This document shows positions 8,850 to 18,343 of a stretch of 64,000 nt of DNA, piece by piece. The stretch covers positions 62,001 through 126,000 of the forward strand of contig NZ_AUFZ01000022.1 in NCBI RefSeq assembly GCF_000426765.1. Reading direction: 5' to 3'. The stretch's first letter is position 1, and every line of letters starts with the position of its first letter. Source of the DNA: Vibrio litoralis DSM 17657 (lineage in GTDB: Bacteria; Pseudomonadota; Gammaproteobacteria; Enterobacterales; Vibrionaceae). The position numbers and the translations under genes were made by a program. The notes under the pieces were generated by a model. That model made no database searches. It was given only the letters and a program-made list of their open reading frames with translations, and was not told the DNA's origin.

Positions 8850-10028
8850 CTACTTCCCCATCACCTTTTTATGCACAAGCCCAGCGATTAAACCCCAAAG
8901 TGTCGATCCGATACCGAACAAGGTAATGCCCGATAAGGTCACTAAAAACGTATATAGCGATGATTCTCGTAAGCTTTCATCTGAAAATGCACTTTGCATG
9001 CACATTAATAGAGTTCCAAGTAACGCAAGGCCAGCCAGAATATTCGAGATCTCTTTTGGTAGTGCTAAGAAAATCGTTACTACTGCGGTCGCCCATAAAC
9101 CGGCGATCACATAAAACATCCCCGCCCACATCGCTGAGCGGTAACGCTGCTTTCTATCTTCATCCACCTCTTCATTCATGCAAATCGCAGCTGAAATTGC
9201 AGCAAGGTTTAGGCTAAAACCACCAAATGGAGCGAAGAGCATATTAAGGATGCCAGTACCAATAAATACAGGCTTGGCAGGAACGTGATATTGATAACTG
9301 CGCATCATGGCAAAGCCGGGTAAGTTCTGCGACAGCATGGTAATAATATAAAGCGGTACACTCAGGTTAAGCATCGCCATCAGGCTAAATTCAGGAGTTA
9401 CCCACATCGGCTTCGCGATATCTAACGAAATACTTTGCCCGACAAATGCACCAGAGAAAATAGCAATCGCCACACCGACAATAAGCAGCAACATCATGGC
9501 ATAACGTGGTAGATAACGTTTCGCCACAAAAAAAGTCACCACCATTAATCCAAATGTCGCAGGGCTACTCATCACAGGAGTAAACGCTTTAAGGCAAAAT
9601 GGAATTAAAATAGCAGCCAGCATAGCGGTTGCGAGTTGAGATGGGATCTTTTCAATCAGGCGACTAAGGGGAGAAATTAAGCCAGTAAGCACAATCAACA
9701 AGCCTGAAATGATGAAAGCGCCAATCACTTCAGATAAAGCGTATTGCCCTACTACAGCCACCAACATCGCCGCACCGGGGGTTGACCACGACATCAATAC
9801 CGGCATTTTGTAATACCAAGAATAAGCAATCGAACTGACCCCGACCATTAAACCTAATACCAATAACCAACTGGCAATTTGTAAAGGGCTTGCTCCGGCT
9901 GAGGTGGCGGCTTGTATGATGATAACAATCGAGCTGGTATAACCAATTAACACTGCGGTAAAGCCTGCGGAAATATGGCTAATATTGCCCCACGACTTTA
10001 AGTGATCTAACTTTGCATAATCCATCAT
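8850..10028 (-). CDS. benE: Benzoate/H+ symporter family protein, BenE/YdcO
   Basis: A 392-residue, very hydrophobic protein with about 11-12 membrane segments and the BenE family signatures (MSWSTPGAAML near residue 80; FGGFSLNLAAISAAICM near 275). BenE proteins are proton-coupled inner-membrane carriers; benzoate was shown for Acinetobacter BenE, while the E. coli homologue YdcO has no confirmed substrate. No aromatic-degradation genes are nearby, so benzoate is not supported by context. The start has a GGAAG eleven bases upstream. A LysR-type gene ends 108 bases upstream on the same strand and may control it. Confidence 0.85.
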   Translation of the reverse strand: MMDYAKLDHLKSWGNISHISAGFTAVLIGYTSSIVIIIQAATSAGASPLQIASWLLVLGLMVGVSSIAYSWYYKMPVLMSWSTPGAAMLVAVVGQYALSEVIGAFIISGLLIVLTGLISPLSRLIEKIPSQLATAMLAAILIPFCLKAFTPVMSSPATFGLMVVTFFVAKRYLPRYAMMLLLIVGVAIAIFSGAFVGQSISLDIAKPMWVTPEFSLMAMLNLSVPLYIITMLSQNLPGFAMMRSYQYHVPAKPVFIGTGILNMLFAPFGGFSLNLAAISAAICMNEEVDEDRKQRYRSAMWAGMFYVIAGLWATAVVTIFLALPKEISNILAGLALLGTLLMCMQSAFSDESLRESSLYTFLVTLSGITLFGIGSTLWGLIAGLVHKKVMGK

Positions 10029-10136
10029 GTGCGTCGACGCTTCCTTGTCATCCGTGGCTCAATTTAAGCCATCATATCCAAATTTATCTAATCAAGTAAC
10101 TCTATAGCAACTCTACTGAAGCACGCAACGAAAGCA

Positions 10137-11018
10137 TTAAAGCTGAATACTTTTAAGTTGAGCAATCAACTCTTGGGTAGCCTTACCCTGTGGATGTTGA
10201 GTTGACCAAATAAGATCGATTCCTTGATTCCATGGCTGAGATTCAAAAGACAACTCTAGTCGCTTTAATTGATTCGAAGAAACAAAATCGTTGACTACTT
10301 GAGCCGGTAATGAAGCCCAACCTAGCCCTTGTTGTAACATAGGAATAGTCGAATGTGCACTTTCTGTACGCCATACTTGATCAGACACGCGCCATCTTGG
10401 CGTATCTTGATTGTACCGACTAGTGATTAAAAACTGACGGTAATTCTCTAGCATTTGCCATGTCAGTTTTTCTTCCTTGGCCAGAGGGTGATCGACACCA
10501 GTTACACACCAAAACTCCAAAGATCCCAACCCATAGACTTCAATTTCTCCGGGATACATCAATTCTAACTGCTGCAAAACGGCCAGTTGCGCTCGACCAT
10601 CGCGAATGAATTCTAACACTTCGCTCTCATTCACATGCAAAATTTCTATTTCGACTAATGGGTATTGTTGTTCAAAATGAAATAGTGCCTCAGCCACCGC
10701 CTGCGTCATCGCCATTGATTCCACCACTAGTGTGATCTTCTCTTCAACGCCCATTTGATAAGCATCGGCTGTCGATAAAAAGACGCCACATTCATTTAAA
10801 ATGCGTCTTGCACGTACCAACAATGCTTCTCCATGCACTGTTAACGTTGGCGAACGAGTAGAACGGTCAAACAAGTTTAAATTCAAATCCGCTTCCAGGT
10901 TAGCAACCGCTGTACTCACGACCGATTGCGCTTTACCTAAATGCCGGGCAGCTGCGGAAAATGAACCTTGTTCTGCAGCTGCCACAAAAGATTGCAGCTG
11001 CTCAATTGAAAAACGCAT
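10137..11018 (-). CDS. LysR-family transcriptional regulator
   Basis: A 293-residue regulator: winged helix-turn-helix at residues 1-60 (FVAAAEQGSFSAAARHLGKA) and a LysR substrate-binding domain from about 88. The start is preceded by GAGGGA. It is divergent from a PACE efflux gene (122 bases between starts) and upstream of benE on its own strand. Because LysR regulators commonly control the divergent gene, the PACE pump is the likelier target, as with AceR and AceI in Acinetobacter, but benE is also possible. Confidence 0.85.
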   Translation of the reverse strand: MRFSIEQLQSFVAAAEQGSFSAAARHLGKAQSVVSTAVANLEADLNLNLFDRSTRSPTLTVHGEALLVRARRILNECGVFLSTADAYQMGVEEKITLVVESMAMTQAVAEALFHFEQQYPLVEIEILHVNESEVLEFIRDGRAQLAVLQQLELMYPGEIEVYGLGSLEFWCVTGVDHPLAKEEKLTWQMLENYRQFLITSRYNQDTPRWRVSDQVWRTESAHSTIPMLQQGLGWASLPAQVVNDFVSSNQLKRLELSFESQPWNQGIDLIWSTQHPQGKATQELIAQLKSIQL

Positions 11019-11140
11019 CTTATTCCCTCATTTTAAACCTATCTAATAAAGCGATAGTTATTAACTAGAATATATCTCATATAACATTAATAATAGCGAC
11101 AGTTTTGAGTATTAGATTAGAAATTGAGTTAGAGGAAAAA

Positions 11141-11578
11141 ATGCGTACAACGTTCGATAGATTAAGACACACCATTTGCTTTGAGTTGATTGGTCTGGTG
11201 ATTTTGACCTTAGGTGTGGCAAAACTGATTAATATGGATATGACCAAAATAGGCGTTTTGGCGGTTGCGTTTTCAATCATCGCAACCGTGTGGAATTACT
11301 TCTACAACATATTATTTGATAAAGCGATGTTAAAGCGTACTGGCCAACTGAATAAAACCGTTGCGATACGAGTGTTTCACGCTTGTTTATTCGAATTAGG
11401 GTTACTAGTGATTACACTACCCATTATGGCCTGGTGGTTAGAAATAGGCTTGGTAGAAGCCTTCATTTTAGATTTAGGCATGGCGCTATTTTATCTTATC
11501 TATGCTTTTATCTATAACTTGGCTTACGACCGAATTTTCCCGATTCCGCAAACCAAGCAAGTGAGTTCTAACGCTTAA
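11141..11578 (+). CDS. PACE-family efflux transporter (bacterial transmembrane pair protein)
   Basis: A 145-residue inner-membrane protein made of two tandem bacterial-transmembrane-pair domains, each with two helices. The first contains RLRHTICFELIGLVILTLG with the conserved Glu in helix 1, and the second repeats the pattern (RVFHACLFELGLLVITLPIM), also with Glu. PACE proteins such as AceI export chlorhexidine and other biocides, probably by proton exchange; natural substrates may be short diamines. The ATG at 11141 follows AGAGGA; an upstream TTG frame start is rejected. Its stop codon overlaps the convergent TauE gene by four bases. Confidence 0.85.
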   Translation: MRTTFDRLRHTICFELIGLVILTLGVAKLINMDMTKIGVLAVAFSIIATVWNYFYNILFDKAMLKRTGQLNKTVAIRVFHACLFELGLLVITLPIMAWWLEIGLVEAFILDLGMALFYLIYAFIYNLAYDRIFPIPQTKQVSSNA

Positions 11579-12342
11579 GCAGTAAAAAAGCTCCAGATAA
11601 GGTTAAACGCAATAAAGGTTAATGCAAATTTCAGCACAACATGGAAGTGCTGATTTGATACTTTATCCAGCACCTTCTTACCCACAAACGTACCGAAAAA
11701 TCCGACTAGGATCATCAGCCCTATCACGCCAACCCATTGCTGATAGGCAAAGCCCAACATACCAAAAATAACTGCCTTGATAATATGTTGAATCGACATA
11801 AAACAAGACATAGTTGCGCCGAGTTCACGACGATCGGGTAGAATATTCTTAACCGTTGCAATCAAAAATGGCCCCGTTGCGCCAACAAACATAGTCAAAA
11901 AAGCAGTAAACGCTCCGATACCAAGTAGTCCTTTTTTTCCTTGCAAACTCAACTTGATAGGTACCCAACTGCTGATCAAAATGAATACCGCTAAAATGAG
12001 TTCTAAGTACTTGGTAGGTAGATTTAAAGCAAGGTTACCGCCAATCACAGCTCCTACGGCACTACCAACAAAAAACCAGCCTAAATATTGCTTTTGAATA
12101 TGGCGTCGCATCAACACAGCACGCCCCGCATTCGAACCTAGTTGCACAATAGCGTGAACCGGAATCACCGCCGCCGCTGGCATCATAGTGATCATAAAAG
12201 CAATTAACGTCGCTCCACCGCCTACTCCAATAATGACATTGAGCATAGACGTCATACCGCTTAAACCAATTAAGGAGAAAAACTGTATCGTGCTGAGATC
12301 ATCGGGTTTTAAATGAAGGACTAGATCAGTAAGAGCTTGCAT
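11575..12342 (-). CDS. TauE/SafE-family membrane transporter
   Basis: A 255-residue protein with about eight membrane segments and the two-repeat TauE/SafE plan: an N-terminal glycine-rich stretch (GVGGGATLIAFMITMM) and a later one (AFLTMFVGATGPFLIATV). The family exports or imports small sulfur-containing or organic anions such as sulfite or sulfoacetate; the substrate here cannot be read from sequence. It stands alone, convergent with the PACE gene, with no sulfur genes nearby. Confidence 0.8.
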   Translation of the reverse strand: MQALTDLVLHLKPDDLSTIQFFSLIGLSGMTSMLNVIIGVGGGATLIAFMITMMPAAAVIPVHAIVQLGSNAGRAVLMRRHIQKQYLGWFFVGSAVGAVIGGNLALNLPTKYLELILAVFILISSWVPIKLSLQGKKGLLGIGAFTAFLTMFVGATGPFLIATVKNILPDRRELGATMSCFMSIQHIIKAVIFGMLGFAYQQWVGVIGLMILVGFFGTFVGKKVLDKVSNQHFHVVLKFALTFIAFNLIWSFFTA

Positions 12343-12483
12343 AAAATCGATTCGGGAAAAAGAACAAGCCGCGATTATATACCCAAGTCGTCGTTAAATG
12401 CGATTTGGATGTGGGTGTTAATTTTTCAGTTTTGTAGCTTAGTAAATAATGATTTAAACAAGCTATTCGCAGCAACCCTTCCC

Positions 12484-12540
12484 AACCTTCCCTTAGCTTT
12501 CAGCTCTTCTATCAATTAGCTATCACAGGTAAAGGGAAGG
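12484..12540. repeat. Inverted repeat between tauE-like and GST genes
   Basis: CCTTCCCTT at 12484-12492 is matched by AAGGGAAGG at 12532-12540 with about 39 bases between. It may fold into a long hairpin and act as a terminator for the GST gene, but there is no clean T-run. The rest of the 250-base gap shows nothing recognisable. Confidence 0.4.
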
Positions 12541-12592
12541 AGCTGTTTTTACGGAGGTAATTAGATTAAACGACAACCACACCTAATCTGTA

Positions 12593-13189
12593 CTAACTCA
12601 TCCCCACATAGCCTTCCATACTCGCGATAGCATCAATCCAACGCTCGATATTTGGGTAACCCGTCAAGTCGAAACCACCTTCATGGGCGACATGAGTGTA
12701 TGCATACAAAGCAATATCGGCGATCGAAATGCTATTCCCAACCAAGAAAGCAGATTGAGATAATTGTTTTTCCATAATTTTCAGGGCTTTGTGACCACCA
12801 GATTGCAATGATTGGTATTCTTCAAGTCGGTGCTCTGGCATGCCTTGGTACTTTTGAATAAACCGTGCAACGGCAATATAAGGTTCATGTGAATATTGTT
12901 CAAAGAAAAGCCACTCATAAACTTTGGCTTTCTGGTATCTATCGGTTGGTAAGTACGGTGTCCCTTCAGCAAAGTAGCTTAATATGGCGTTAGATTCACA
13001 CAACACCTGACCATCATCAAAAACGACGGTAGGTATTTTTCCATTTGGGTTAAGTGACAAAAACTCGCTTGTTTGAGTTTCTTTGTTGAGGATATTAATA
13101 TGCTGCCAATCGTGTTGAATATTTAAAAATGACAGCAATAGTTTTACTTTCAAGCAGTTTCCCGACTGCAAATCGCCATATACGAGCAT
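12593..13189 (-). CDS. Glutathione S-transferase family protein
   Basis: A 198-residue cytosolic GST: thioredoxin-like N-domain (residues 1-80) with SGNC in the catalytic Ser/Cys position, the cis-proline motif NGKIPTV and the glutathione-contacting ESNAI; the all-alpha C-domain contains the N-capping motif SIADIALYAYTH. It would conjugate glutathione to electrophiles or act as a reductase; the substrate is unknown. It lies 24 bases downstream of a GNAT gene and may be co-transcribed with it. Confidence 0.85.
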   Translation of the reverse strand: MLVYGDLQSGNCLKVKLLLSFLNIQHDWQHINILNKETQTSEFLSLNPNGKIPTVVFDDGQVLCESNAILSYFAEGTPYLPTDRYQKAKVYEWLFFEQYSHEPYIAVARFIQKYQGMPEHRLEEYQSLQSGGHKALKIMEKQLSQSAFLVGNSISIADIALYAYTHVAHEGGFDLTGYPNIERWIDAIASMEGYVGMS

Positions 13190-13213
13190 TCCATTCTCCG
13201 TATTTATTAAAAT

Positions 13214-13642
13214 TTAGACCAGCGGCTTTTCCATATAGAAAAACCGATCATCTTCTTTTACCACAACAAAGCCACTACGCCGATATAAATGAAACGCAGG
13301 GCTAATCTTAAACACTCTCAATTTCACTTTTTGAATATCAGATTGCAGCGTTAATCGTTCTACTTCTTTCAAAACCTCAGAACCTACCCCTTTATTTTGG
13401 TAGGAAGAACTGACTTGTAGATCTCTTAAATAACAACTATCTGCTTCAAAAGCTAAGCGAAATGTTCCAATAATTTGACCTTCTGCGACTATGTCCCAAT
13501 TATCTAAACGTTTAACTTGCTCAGCTATCTGCTGTTGTTGCCATTCAACGCCATATTGCTCGTAGTACGGCGACATGTTTTGGTAAGTGATCTCGGCTGA
13601 AAAGGCTAAATCGTCAGTTGGCTGGTATAAAATATTCATCAT
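13214..13642 (-). CDS. GNAT-family N-acetyltransferase
   Basis: A 142-residue acetyltransferase with the acetyl-CoA loop VSSSYQNKGVGSEVL (Q/R-x-x-G-x-G/A) and the preceding strand CYLRDLQV. The C-terminal part (LYRRSGFVVV) is the usual strand beta6/7 region. The acceptor substrate is not predictable. It lies 13 bases downstream of ppsR and 24 upstream of the GST gene, all on one strand, so ppsR-GNAT-GST may share a transcript. Confidence 0.85.
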   Translation of the reverse strand: MMNILYQPTDDLAFSAEITYQNMSPYYEQYGVEWQQQQIAEQVKRLDNWDIVAEGQIIGTFRLAFEADSCYLRDLQVSSSYQNKGVGSEVLKEVERLTLQSDIQKVKLRVFKISPAFHLYRRSGFVVVKEDDRFFYMEKPLV

Positions 13643-13655
13643 AAAGCTACCCTAA

Positions 13656-14489
13656 TTACCACATCGAGCGTTTCAAGCCACTCAATTCCAATAAACGTGT
13701 CGAGATTTCTTCGACCGATAAGGTAGTGGTATTGAGATAAGGAATAGCTTCACGGCGAAATAAAGACTCCACACGGTTCAGCTCTTTTTCACATTGCTGC
13801 TGACTGGCGTAGTCACTATTGGCGTAGCGTTCGTGGCGAATGGCCATTAAACGTTCGGTATCAATCGTTAGCCCAAAAGTTTTGAAGCGATAAGGTTCGA
13901 TTTCTTTCGGGAGTTTTAGCGCCGCCATATCATCTTCAATAAACGGATAATTCACCGCGCGAATGCCAAATTGCATCGCAAGGTACAAGCTGGTCGGAGT
14001 TTTTCCGCAGCGAGAAACGCCAAGCAAAATGATATCCGCTTGATCCAGGTTATTCAGCGACACTCCATCATCATGCGCCAATGTGTATTCCACCGCAGCA
14101 ATACGGTTTTGATAGCTTGCTGCATCTTTTTCAATACTGTGAGAACGGTGTAATTGTGGACTAGGCTCTAAACCTAAATCTTGCTTTAACGGCTCGACTA
14201 AGGCATTTAACACATCATAAAAATGCGCATTCGCTTGCTCAATAATCGCTTTCACTTCTGGAATGACAATTGAGAAAAACACCAAAGGTTTTTGTCCCGT
14301 CGCTTGATATTTTTCTTCAATCAAACCTTTTACGTATTCAGCTCGCTCAATGGTTTCCACAAAAGGTAAGGTAGTCTGTGAAATTTGCAGAGGAAACTGG
14401 CCAAGGACAGCATGACCTAACGTTTCAGATGTGATCGCAGTCCCATCCGAGACATAAAATACATCACGAAAATCTTTCTTTATTTCCAT
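13656..14489 (-). CDS. ppsR: PEP synthase regulatory protein (kinase/pyrophosphorylase), PpsR/PSRP
   Basis: A bifunctional enzyme of 277 residues, the same length as E. coli PpsR. It inactivates PEP synthase by ADP-dependent phosphorylation of a threonine next to the catalytic histidine and reactivates it by phosphate-dependent dephosphorylation. Key features are the N-terminal [19 protein letters not shown] and the P-loop-like [15 protein letters not shown] near residue 155. The start at 14489 is chosen because it gives the family length and follows AAGGAT; an upstream in-frame ATG at 14555 adds 22 unrelated residues. It is divergent from ppsA, its target. Confidence 0.95.
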   Translation of the reverse strand: MEIKKDFRDVFYVSDGTAITSETLGHAVLGQFPLQISQTTLPFVETIERAEYVKGLIEEKYQATGQKPLVFFSIVIPEVKAIIEQANAHFYDVLNALVEPLKQDLGLEPSPQLHRSHSIEKDAASYQNRIAAVEYTLAHDDGVSLNNLDQADIILLGVSRCGKTPTSLYLAMQFGIRAVNYPFIEDDMAALKLPKEIEPYRFKTFGLTIDTERLMAIRHERYANSDYASQQQCEKELNRVESLFRREAIPYLNTTTLSVEEISTRLLELSGLKRSMW

Positions 14490-14742
14490 AACAAACTGAT
14501 CCTTAAGATTATTTAATTGCGCGCTATCACACAAAATAAATTTGTAAATTTTCACAACTATAATTACACAGAAAGTTCACATATGGTGTAACAAGCGAGG
14601 TTCATTGTGAAGTAGCGATTAAATTAACACTAAAATAAAGGTCGATATTGAGACATAAGGCCATAAATTCGTTACCACATTGAGCAGCCATAAACGCACA
14701 AACTTGAATTAATCCAATACAAAATAGTCTAGGAGACACGCC

Positions 14743-17127
14743 GTGGATAAGAATGTGGTTTGGTATGATGCTTTATCAATGAATGATGTTGATAAGGTCG
14801 GGGGCAAGAATGCATCTCTCGGTGAGATGGTTGCCAATCTTTCTAATGCAGGGGTGAAAGTGCCGAATGGGTTTGCCACTACCTCTTTTGCCTTTAACCA
14901 ATTTCTAGAAACCAACCAACTTAACGACCGCATATACCAACTGTTAGACGCACTCGATGTCGATGATGTGAGCGCGCTAAAAGCCGCAGGTGAAACTATC
15001 CGTAACTGGGTACTTGAAGCCCCACTTCCTACCCAACTTGAAAACGATATTCGTGACTACTACCAAGAGCTCAGTAATGGCGACGACATGCTTTCTGTCG
15101 CAGTACGCTCTTCCGCCACCGCCGAAGATTTACCTGATGCCTCTTTTGCTGGCCAGCAAGAAACCTTCTTAAACGTGCGTGGCATTGAGGCGATTATCGA
15201 AGCCACCAAACATGTCTTTGCTTCCCTATTTAATGATCGGGCTATCTCCTACCGAGTTCATCAGGGATTTGACCATAAAGGTGTTGCGCTATCGGCTGGT
15301 ATTCAACGTATGGTGCGCTCCGATAAAGCGGCCTCTGGCGTCATGTTTACCCTAGATACAGAATCTGGCTTTGACCAAGTCGTCTTCATCACTTCTTCTT
15401 GGGGCTTAGGTGAAATGGTCGTACAAGGCGCGGTTAACCCTGACGAGTTCTACGTTCACAAACCAACGCTACAAGCAGGTAATCCAGCCGTTGTACGTCG
15501 CACGATTGGTTCAAAACTAATTAAGATGATTTACGCCGAAGGTAAAGCGCTCGGCACCCAAGTAGAAATCATTGATACCGATTCAACAGAACGCAGCCAA
15601 TACTCACTAACTGATGATGAAATTCAAGAGCTAGCAAAACAAGCCTTAATCATTGAAAAACACTACGGTCGCCCGATGGATATCGAGTGGGCTAAAGATG
15701 GCATTACCGGTGAGTTATTGATCGTTCAAGCACGCCCTGAAACGGTTCGTTCTCGTGATAACCAACAAGTGATGGAGCGTTTTCAATTAAACGAAAATAG
15801 CCAAAACTTAATTGAAGGCCGTGCAATTGGTCAGCGTATTGGCGCCGGTGTCGTACGCGTCGTTCAAAGCCTAGATCAAATGGATCAAGTACAAACTGGC
15901 GATGTGTTAGTGGCCGATATGACCGACCCTGATTGGGAACCGGTGATGAAGAAAGCGTCTGCCATTGTCACCAACCGTGGCGGTCGAACTTGTCATGCGG
16001 CGATCATTGCGCGTGAACTCGGCATTCCTGCGGTCGTCGGTTGCGGTGATGCCACCAGCAAATTAAAAGATGGACAGGCTGTGACCGTTTCATGCGCCCA
16101 AGGTGAAACTGGTTATGTGTTTGAAGGTGAGCTCGATTACGAAATCAAACGATCTTCGGTGAGTGACCTACCCGACCTACCACTCAAAGTAATGATGAAT
16201 GTCGGTAACCCAGATCGCGCCTTCGATTTTGCATGTATTCCAAACGAAGGAGTTGGCCTTGCTCGACTCGAATTCATCATTAATAAAATGATCGGCATTC
16301 ACCCGAAAGCACTACTGAATTACGATGAGCAATCAGCAGAACTTAAAGCTGAAATTGACCAACGTATTATTGGTTATGCTAACCCTGTTGAGTTTTACAT
16401 TGAGAAGCTCACCGAAGGGATTTCTACCCTCGCCGCCGCATTCTGGCCTAAGCGCGTGATTGTGCGTATGTCTGATTTCAAATCCAATGAATATCGTAAT
16501 CTAGTGGGTGGCATAAACTTTGAACCAACTGAAGAAAACCCGATGCTTGGCTTCCGTGGCGCTTCTCGTTATATCTCACCGAAATTCCAAGACTGTTTTG
16601 CTCTGGAATGTGAGGCGATTAAACGGGTTCGCAATAAAATGGGCCTCAAGAACGTCGAAATCATGATCCCATTTGTGCGCACAACCAATGAAGCAGCATC
16701 GGTGATTGATTTACTGGCTAAGTTCGATCTACGTCGTGGTGAAGATGGCTTAAAAGTCATCATGATGTGTGAGCTTCCATCCAATGCAATCTTAGCGGAA
16801 GACTTCCTAAAATACTTTGACGGGTTTTCCATTGGTTCAAACGACATGACCCAATTAACACTAGGGTTAGACCGGGATTCTGGTGAAATCGCTCACATGT
16901 TTGATGAACGAAATGCCGCAGTAAAAGCTATGTTATCCATGGCGATTAAAGCGGCCAATAAAGCAGGAAAATACGTAGGAATTTGCGGCCAAGGCCCATC
17001 AGATCACGATGACCTAGCCCAATGGTTAATGGAACAAGGCATCGATTCAGTGTCTTTAAACCCTGACACGGTTCTAGAAACCTGGGTACATTTAGGAACC
17101 AAAGTGCCAAATAATTTATCTAACTGA
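14743..17127 (+). CDS. ppsA: Phosphoenolpyruvate synthase
   Basis: A 794-residue enzyme that makes PEP from pyruvate and ATP (giving AMP and phosphate) for gluconeogenesis. The N-terminal ATP-grasp domain begins [17 protein letters not shown] and has [20 protein letters not shown]; the swivelling domain has the phospho-histidine site GGRTCHAAI, where the Thr is the PpsR target; the C-terminal barrel ends with CGQGPSDH. All are intact. The start is a GTG at 14743, supported by AGGAG nine bases upstream. It is divergent from ppsR across 253 bases. A terminator follows at 17147. Confidence 0.97.
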   Translation: MDKNVVWYDALSMNDVDKVGGKNASLGEMVANLSNAGVKVPNGFATTSFAFNQFLETNQLNDRIYQLLDALDVDDVSALKAAGETIRNWVLEAPLPTQLENDIRDYYQELSNGDDMLSVAVRSSATAEDLPDASFAGQQETFLNVRGIEAIIEATKHVFASLFNDRAISYRVHQGFDHKGVALSAGIQRMVRSDKAASGVMFTLDTESGFDQVVFITSSWGLGEMVVQGAVNPDEFYVHKPTLQAGNPAVVRRTIGSKLIKMIYAEGKALGTQVEIIDTDSTERSQYSLTDDEIQELAKQALIIEKHYGRPMDIEWAKDGITGELLIVQARPETVRSRDNQQVMERFQLNENSQNLIEGRAIGQRIGAGVVRVVQSLDQMDQVQTGDVLVADMTDPDWEPVMKKASAIVTNRGGRTCHAAIIARELGIPAVVGCGDATSKLKDGQAVTVSCAQGETGYVFEGELDYEIKRSSVSDLPDLPLKVMMNVGNPDRAFDFACIPNEGVGLARLEFIINKMIGIHPKALLNYDEQSAELKAEIDQRIIGYANPVEFYIEKLTEGISTLAAAFWPKRVIVRMSDFKSNEYRNLVGGINFEPTEENPMLGFRGASRYISPKFQDCFALECEAIKRVRNKMGLKNVEIMIPFVRTTNEAASVIDLLAKFDLRRGEDGLKVIMMCELPSNAILAEDFLKYFDGFSIGSNDMTQLTLGLDRDSGEIAHMFDERNAAVKAMLSMAIKAANKAGKYVGICGQGPSDHDDLAQWLMEQGIDSVSLNPDTVLETWVHLGTKVPNNLSN

Positions 17128-17146
17128 TCATTTCATGCCATAAATC

Positions 17147-17177
17147 AAAAAACGAGGTCATCATGATCTCGTTTTTT
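17147..17177 (+). terminator. ppsA terminator, first copy of a duplicated block
   Basis: AAAAAACGAG pairs with CTCGTTTTTT around an 11-base loop and ends in a T-run. It lies 20 bases after the ppsA stop. A related hairpin followed by near-identical sequence occurs again at 17691. Confidence 0.85.
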
Positions 17178-17234
17178 CTTATCAAAATACATTACAATTC
17201 ATCTATTATTTTCTCTTCTGAAATAGACATTCCC

Positions 17235-17591
17235 ATGAATAAAAAACGACTCGGCATAATTTTGATCATCATTGTAGTGGCCTACTTTGTTCATAGTAAG
17301 ATGGAAGCCAATAAATCACGCCTAAAGATGTCGGCTTTTATCTCAGCGTACGGTATTGCATTAGATCAAGGCTGGATAGCCATAGGTTCAGATATCAATC
17401 CGCAAAACGCCCCAAATTTAAAGCTCATCAGTGATAGTGAATCTGATGGCTTACACATCACAACCGGTGAGTTCACCTACTTTCCTGATATGGGTCCAGT
17501 ACAACAATGCAAGCGCATAACCTTTAGTTGGAGTCATCAAAAGGGAGCCGAAGAAGATCAACTACTCAACCAAGAAAACTGCCAACTCTAA
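17235..17591 (+). CDS. Small membrane-anchored protein, first of a tandem paralogous pair
   Basis: A 118-residue protein of unknown function: a short N-terminal membrane segment or uncleaved signal (about residues 5-20, LGIILIIIVVAYFV) followed by a soluble, probably periplasmic part. It shares with the gene at 17776 the pattern A-x-x-QGWI, then G-x-H-x-TTG-x-F-x-Y, then QCKRITFSW and a C-terminal LL-x-Q-x-NC. The two conserved cysteines suggest a disulfide. The ATG at 17235 is preferred because an earlier in-frame start at 17163 lies inside the ppsA terminator and gives no membrane start. I do not recognise a named family; a resemblance to pilin-like or periplasmic anchored proteins is only in outline. 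Confidence 0.7.
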   Translation: MNKKRLGIILIIIVVAYFVHSKMEANKSRLKMSAFISAYGIALDQGWIAIGSDINPQNAPNLKLISDSESDGLHITTGEFTYFPDMGPVQQCKRITFSWSHQKGAEEDQLLNQENCQL

Positions 17592-17690
17592 TCGTATTTA
17601 ATAAACACAACATTCGTTGACTATGGTTGTTTGAACAAAAAAGCGAACACTACTTGGTAAACTTGATACTTTCTTACCCTAGATCAAATA

Positions 17691-17717
17691 AACGAGGCCA
17701 ACATAGCCTCGTTTTTT
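17691..17717 (+). terminator. Terminator between the two paralogous small genes
   Basis: AACGAGGC pairs with GCCTCGTT around a seven-base loop and runs into seven T residues. It resembles the hairpin at 17147, and the following 20 or so bases are also shared between the two places. It is directly followed by a TATAAT at 17733-17738, a likely -10 element for the second gene. Confidence 0.8.
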
Positions 17718-17775
17718 TCTACCAAAATACACTATAATCCTCAACAATCTAATCTCACATCAAGAACTAATCACC

Positions 17776-18147
17776 ATGAACCTAAAATTTCTCGGACTTG
17801 TTTTTATCATCGGCGCTGGCGTATATGTTTACCATCACAAAGATGAATTAATGGCTACGGATGTACCAGCAAGTGCAAGTCGTGCAGCAGATAATATCGC
17901 CTTTGCTCAAGGTTGGATTGATGATCCTTTTGATAACATTACTACGGGTGTACAGGCAGAAGATGATGGCTCGCCAAGCTTTAAAATCATTAAAGACACA
18001 GAAAACAATGGCGTACACACAACGACGGGTATTTTTAAGTACTACCCAGTGAAGAACCATGTCGCTAAATGCAAACGTATGACTTTCACTTGGGCGGATA
18101 AAGTTGGTTCAAAAGAAGAGAAATTGCTCAAGCAAACCAATTGCTAA
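17776..18147 (+). CDS. Small membrane-anchored protein, second of a tandem paralogous pair
   Basis: A 123-residue paralogue of the preceding gene, with an N-terminal hydrophobic segment (FLGLVFIIGAGVYVY) and a soluble part ending LLKQTNC. Shared landmarks are QGWI, GVHTTTGIFKYYP and KCKRMTFTWADK; the two cysteines are conserved. The gene has its own likely promoter (TATAAT at 17733) directly behind a terminator that seals off the first copy. Function unknown. The pair probably arose by tandem duplication of a unit including terminator and promoter. Confidence 0.75.
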   Translation: MNLKFLGLVFIIGAGVYVYHHKDELMATDVPASASRAADNIAFAQGWIDDPFDNITTGVQAEDDGSPSFKIIKDTENNGVHTTTGIFKYYPVKNHVAKCKRMTFTWADKVGSKEEKLLKQTNC

Positions 18148-18183
18148 GTCTCTCTCACCTTTACCCTGCACCAAAATTTAGAC

Positions 18184-18226
18184 AAAAAAAACCGAGCATA
18201 TTTCCTGGCCGGGAAATGTTGCTCGG
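18184..18226 (-). terminator. malQ terminator
   Basis: Read on the minus strand, CCGAGC pairs with GCTCGG and an inner ATTTCC/GGAAAT extends the stem, followed by eight T residues. It lies about 120 bases beyond the malQ stop. A second weaker hairpin (CAACTC with GAGTTG) lies nearer the gene at about 18243-18270. Confidence 0.8.
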
Positions 18227-18343
18227 GTAGGTAGGATTAATACAACTCTTTCCCTTGTAACAAGGAGTTGAAAGAAGGAGTATTAGTGCACCAAACGGTG
18301 CGACCTATACAATGAATTTGGTATCAAGCCGTCTTAAGTCGTA

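Noticed and set aside
17163-17234. Upstream start for the first small paralogue
   Set aside because: The start lies within the ppsA terminator and the added residues have no counterpart in the paralogue.
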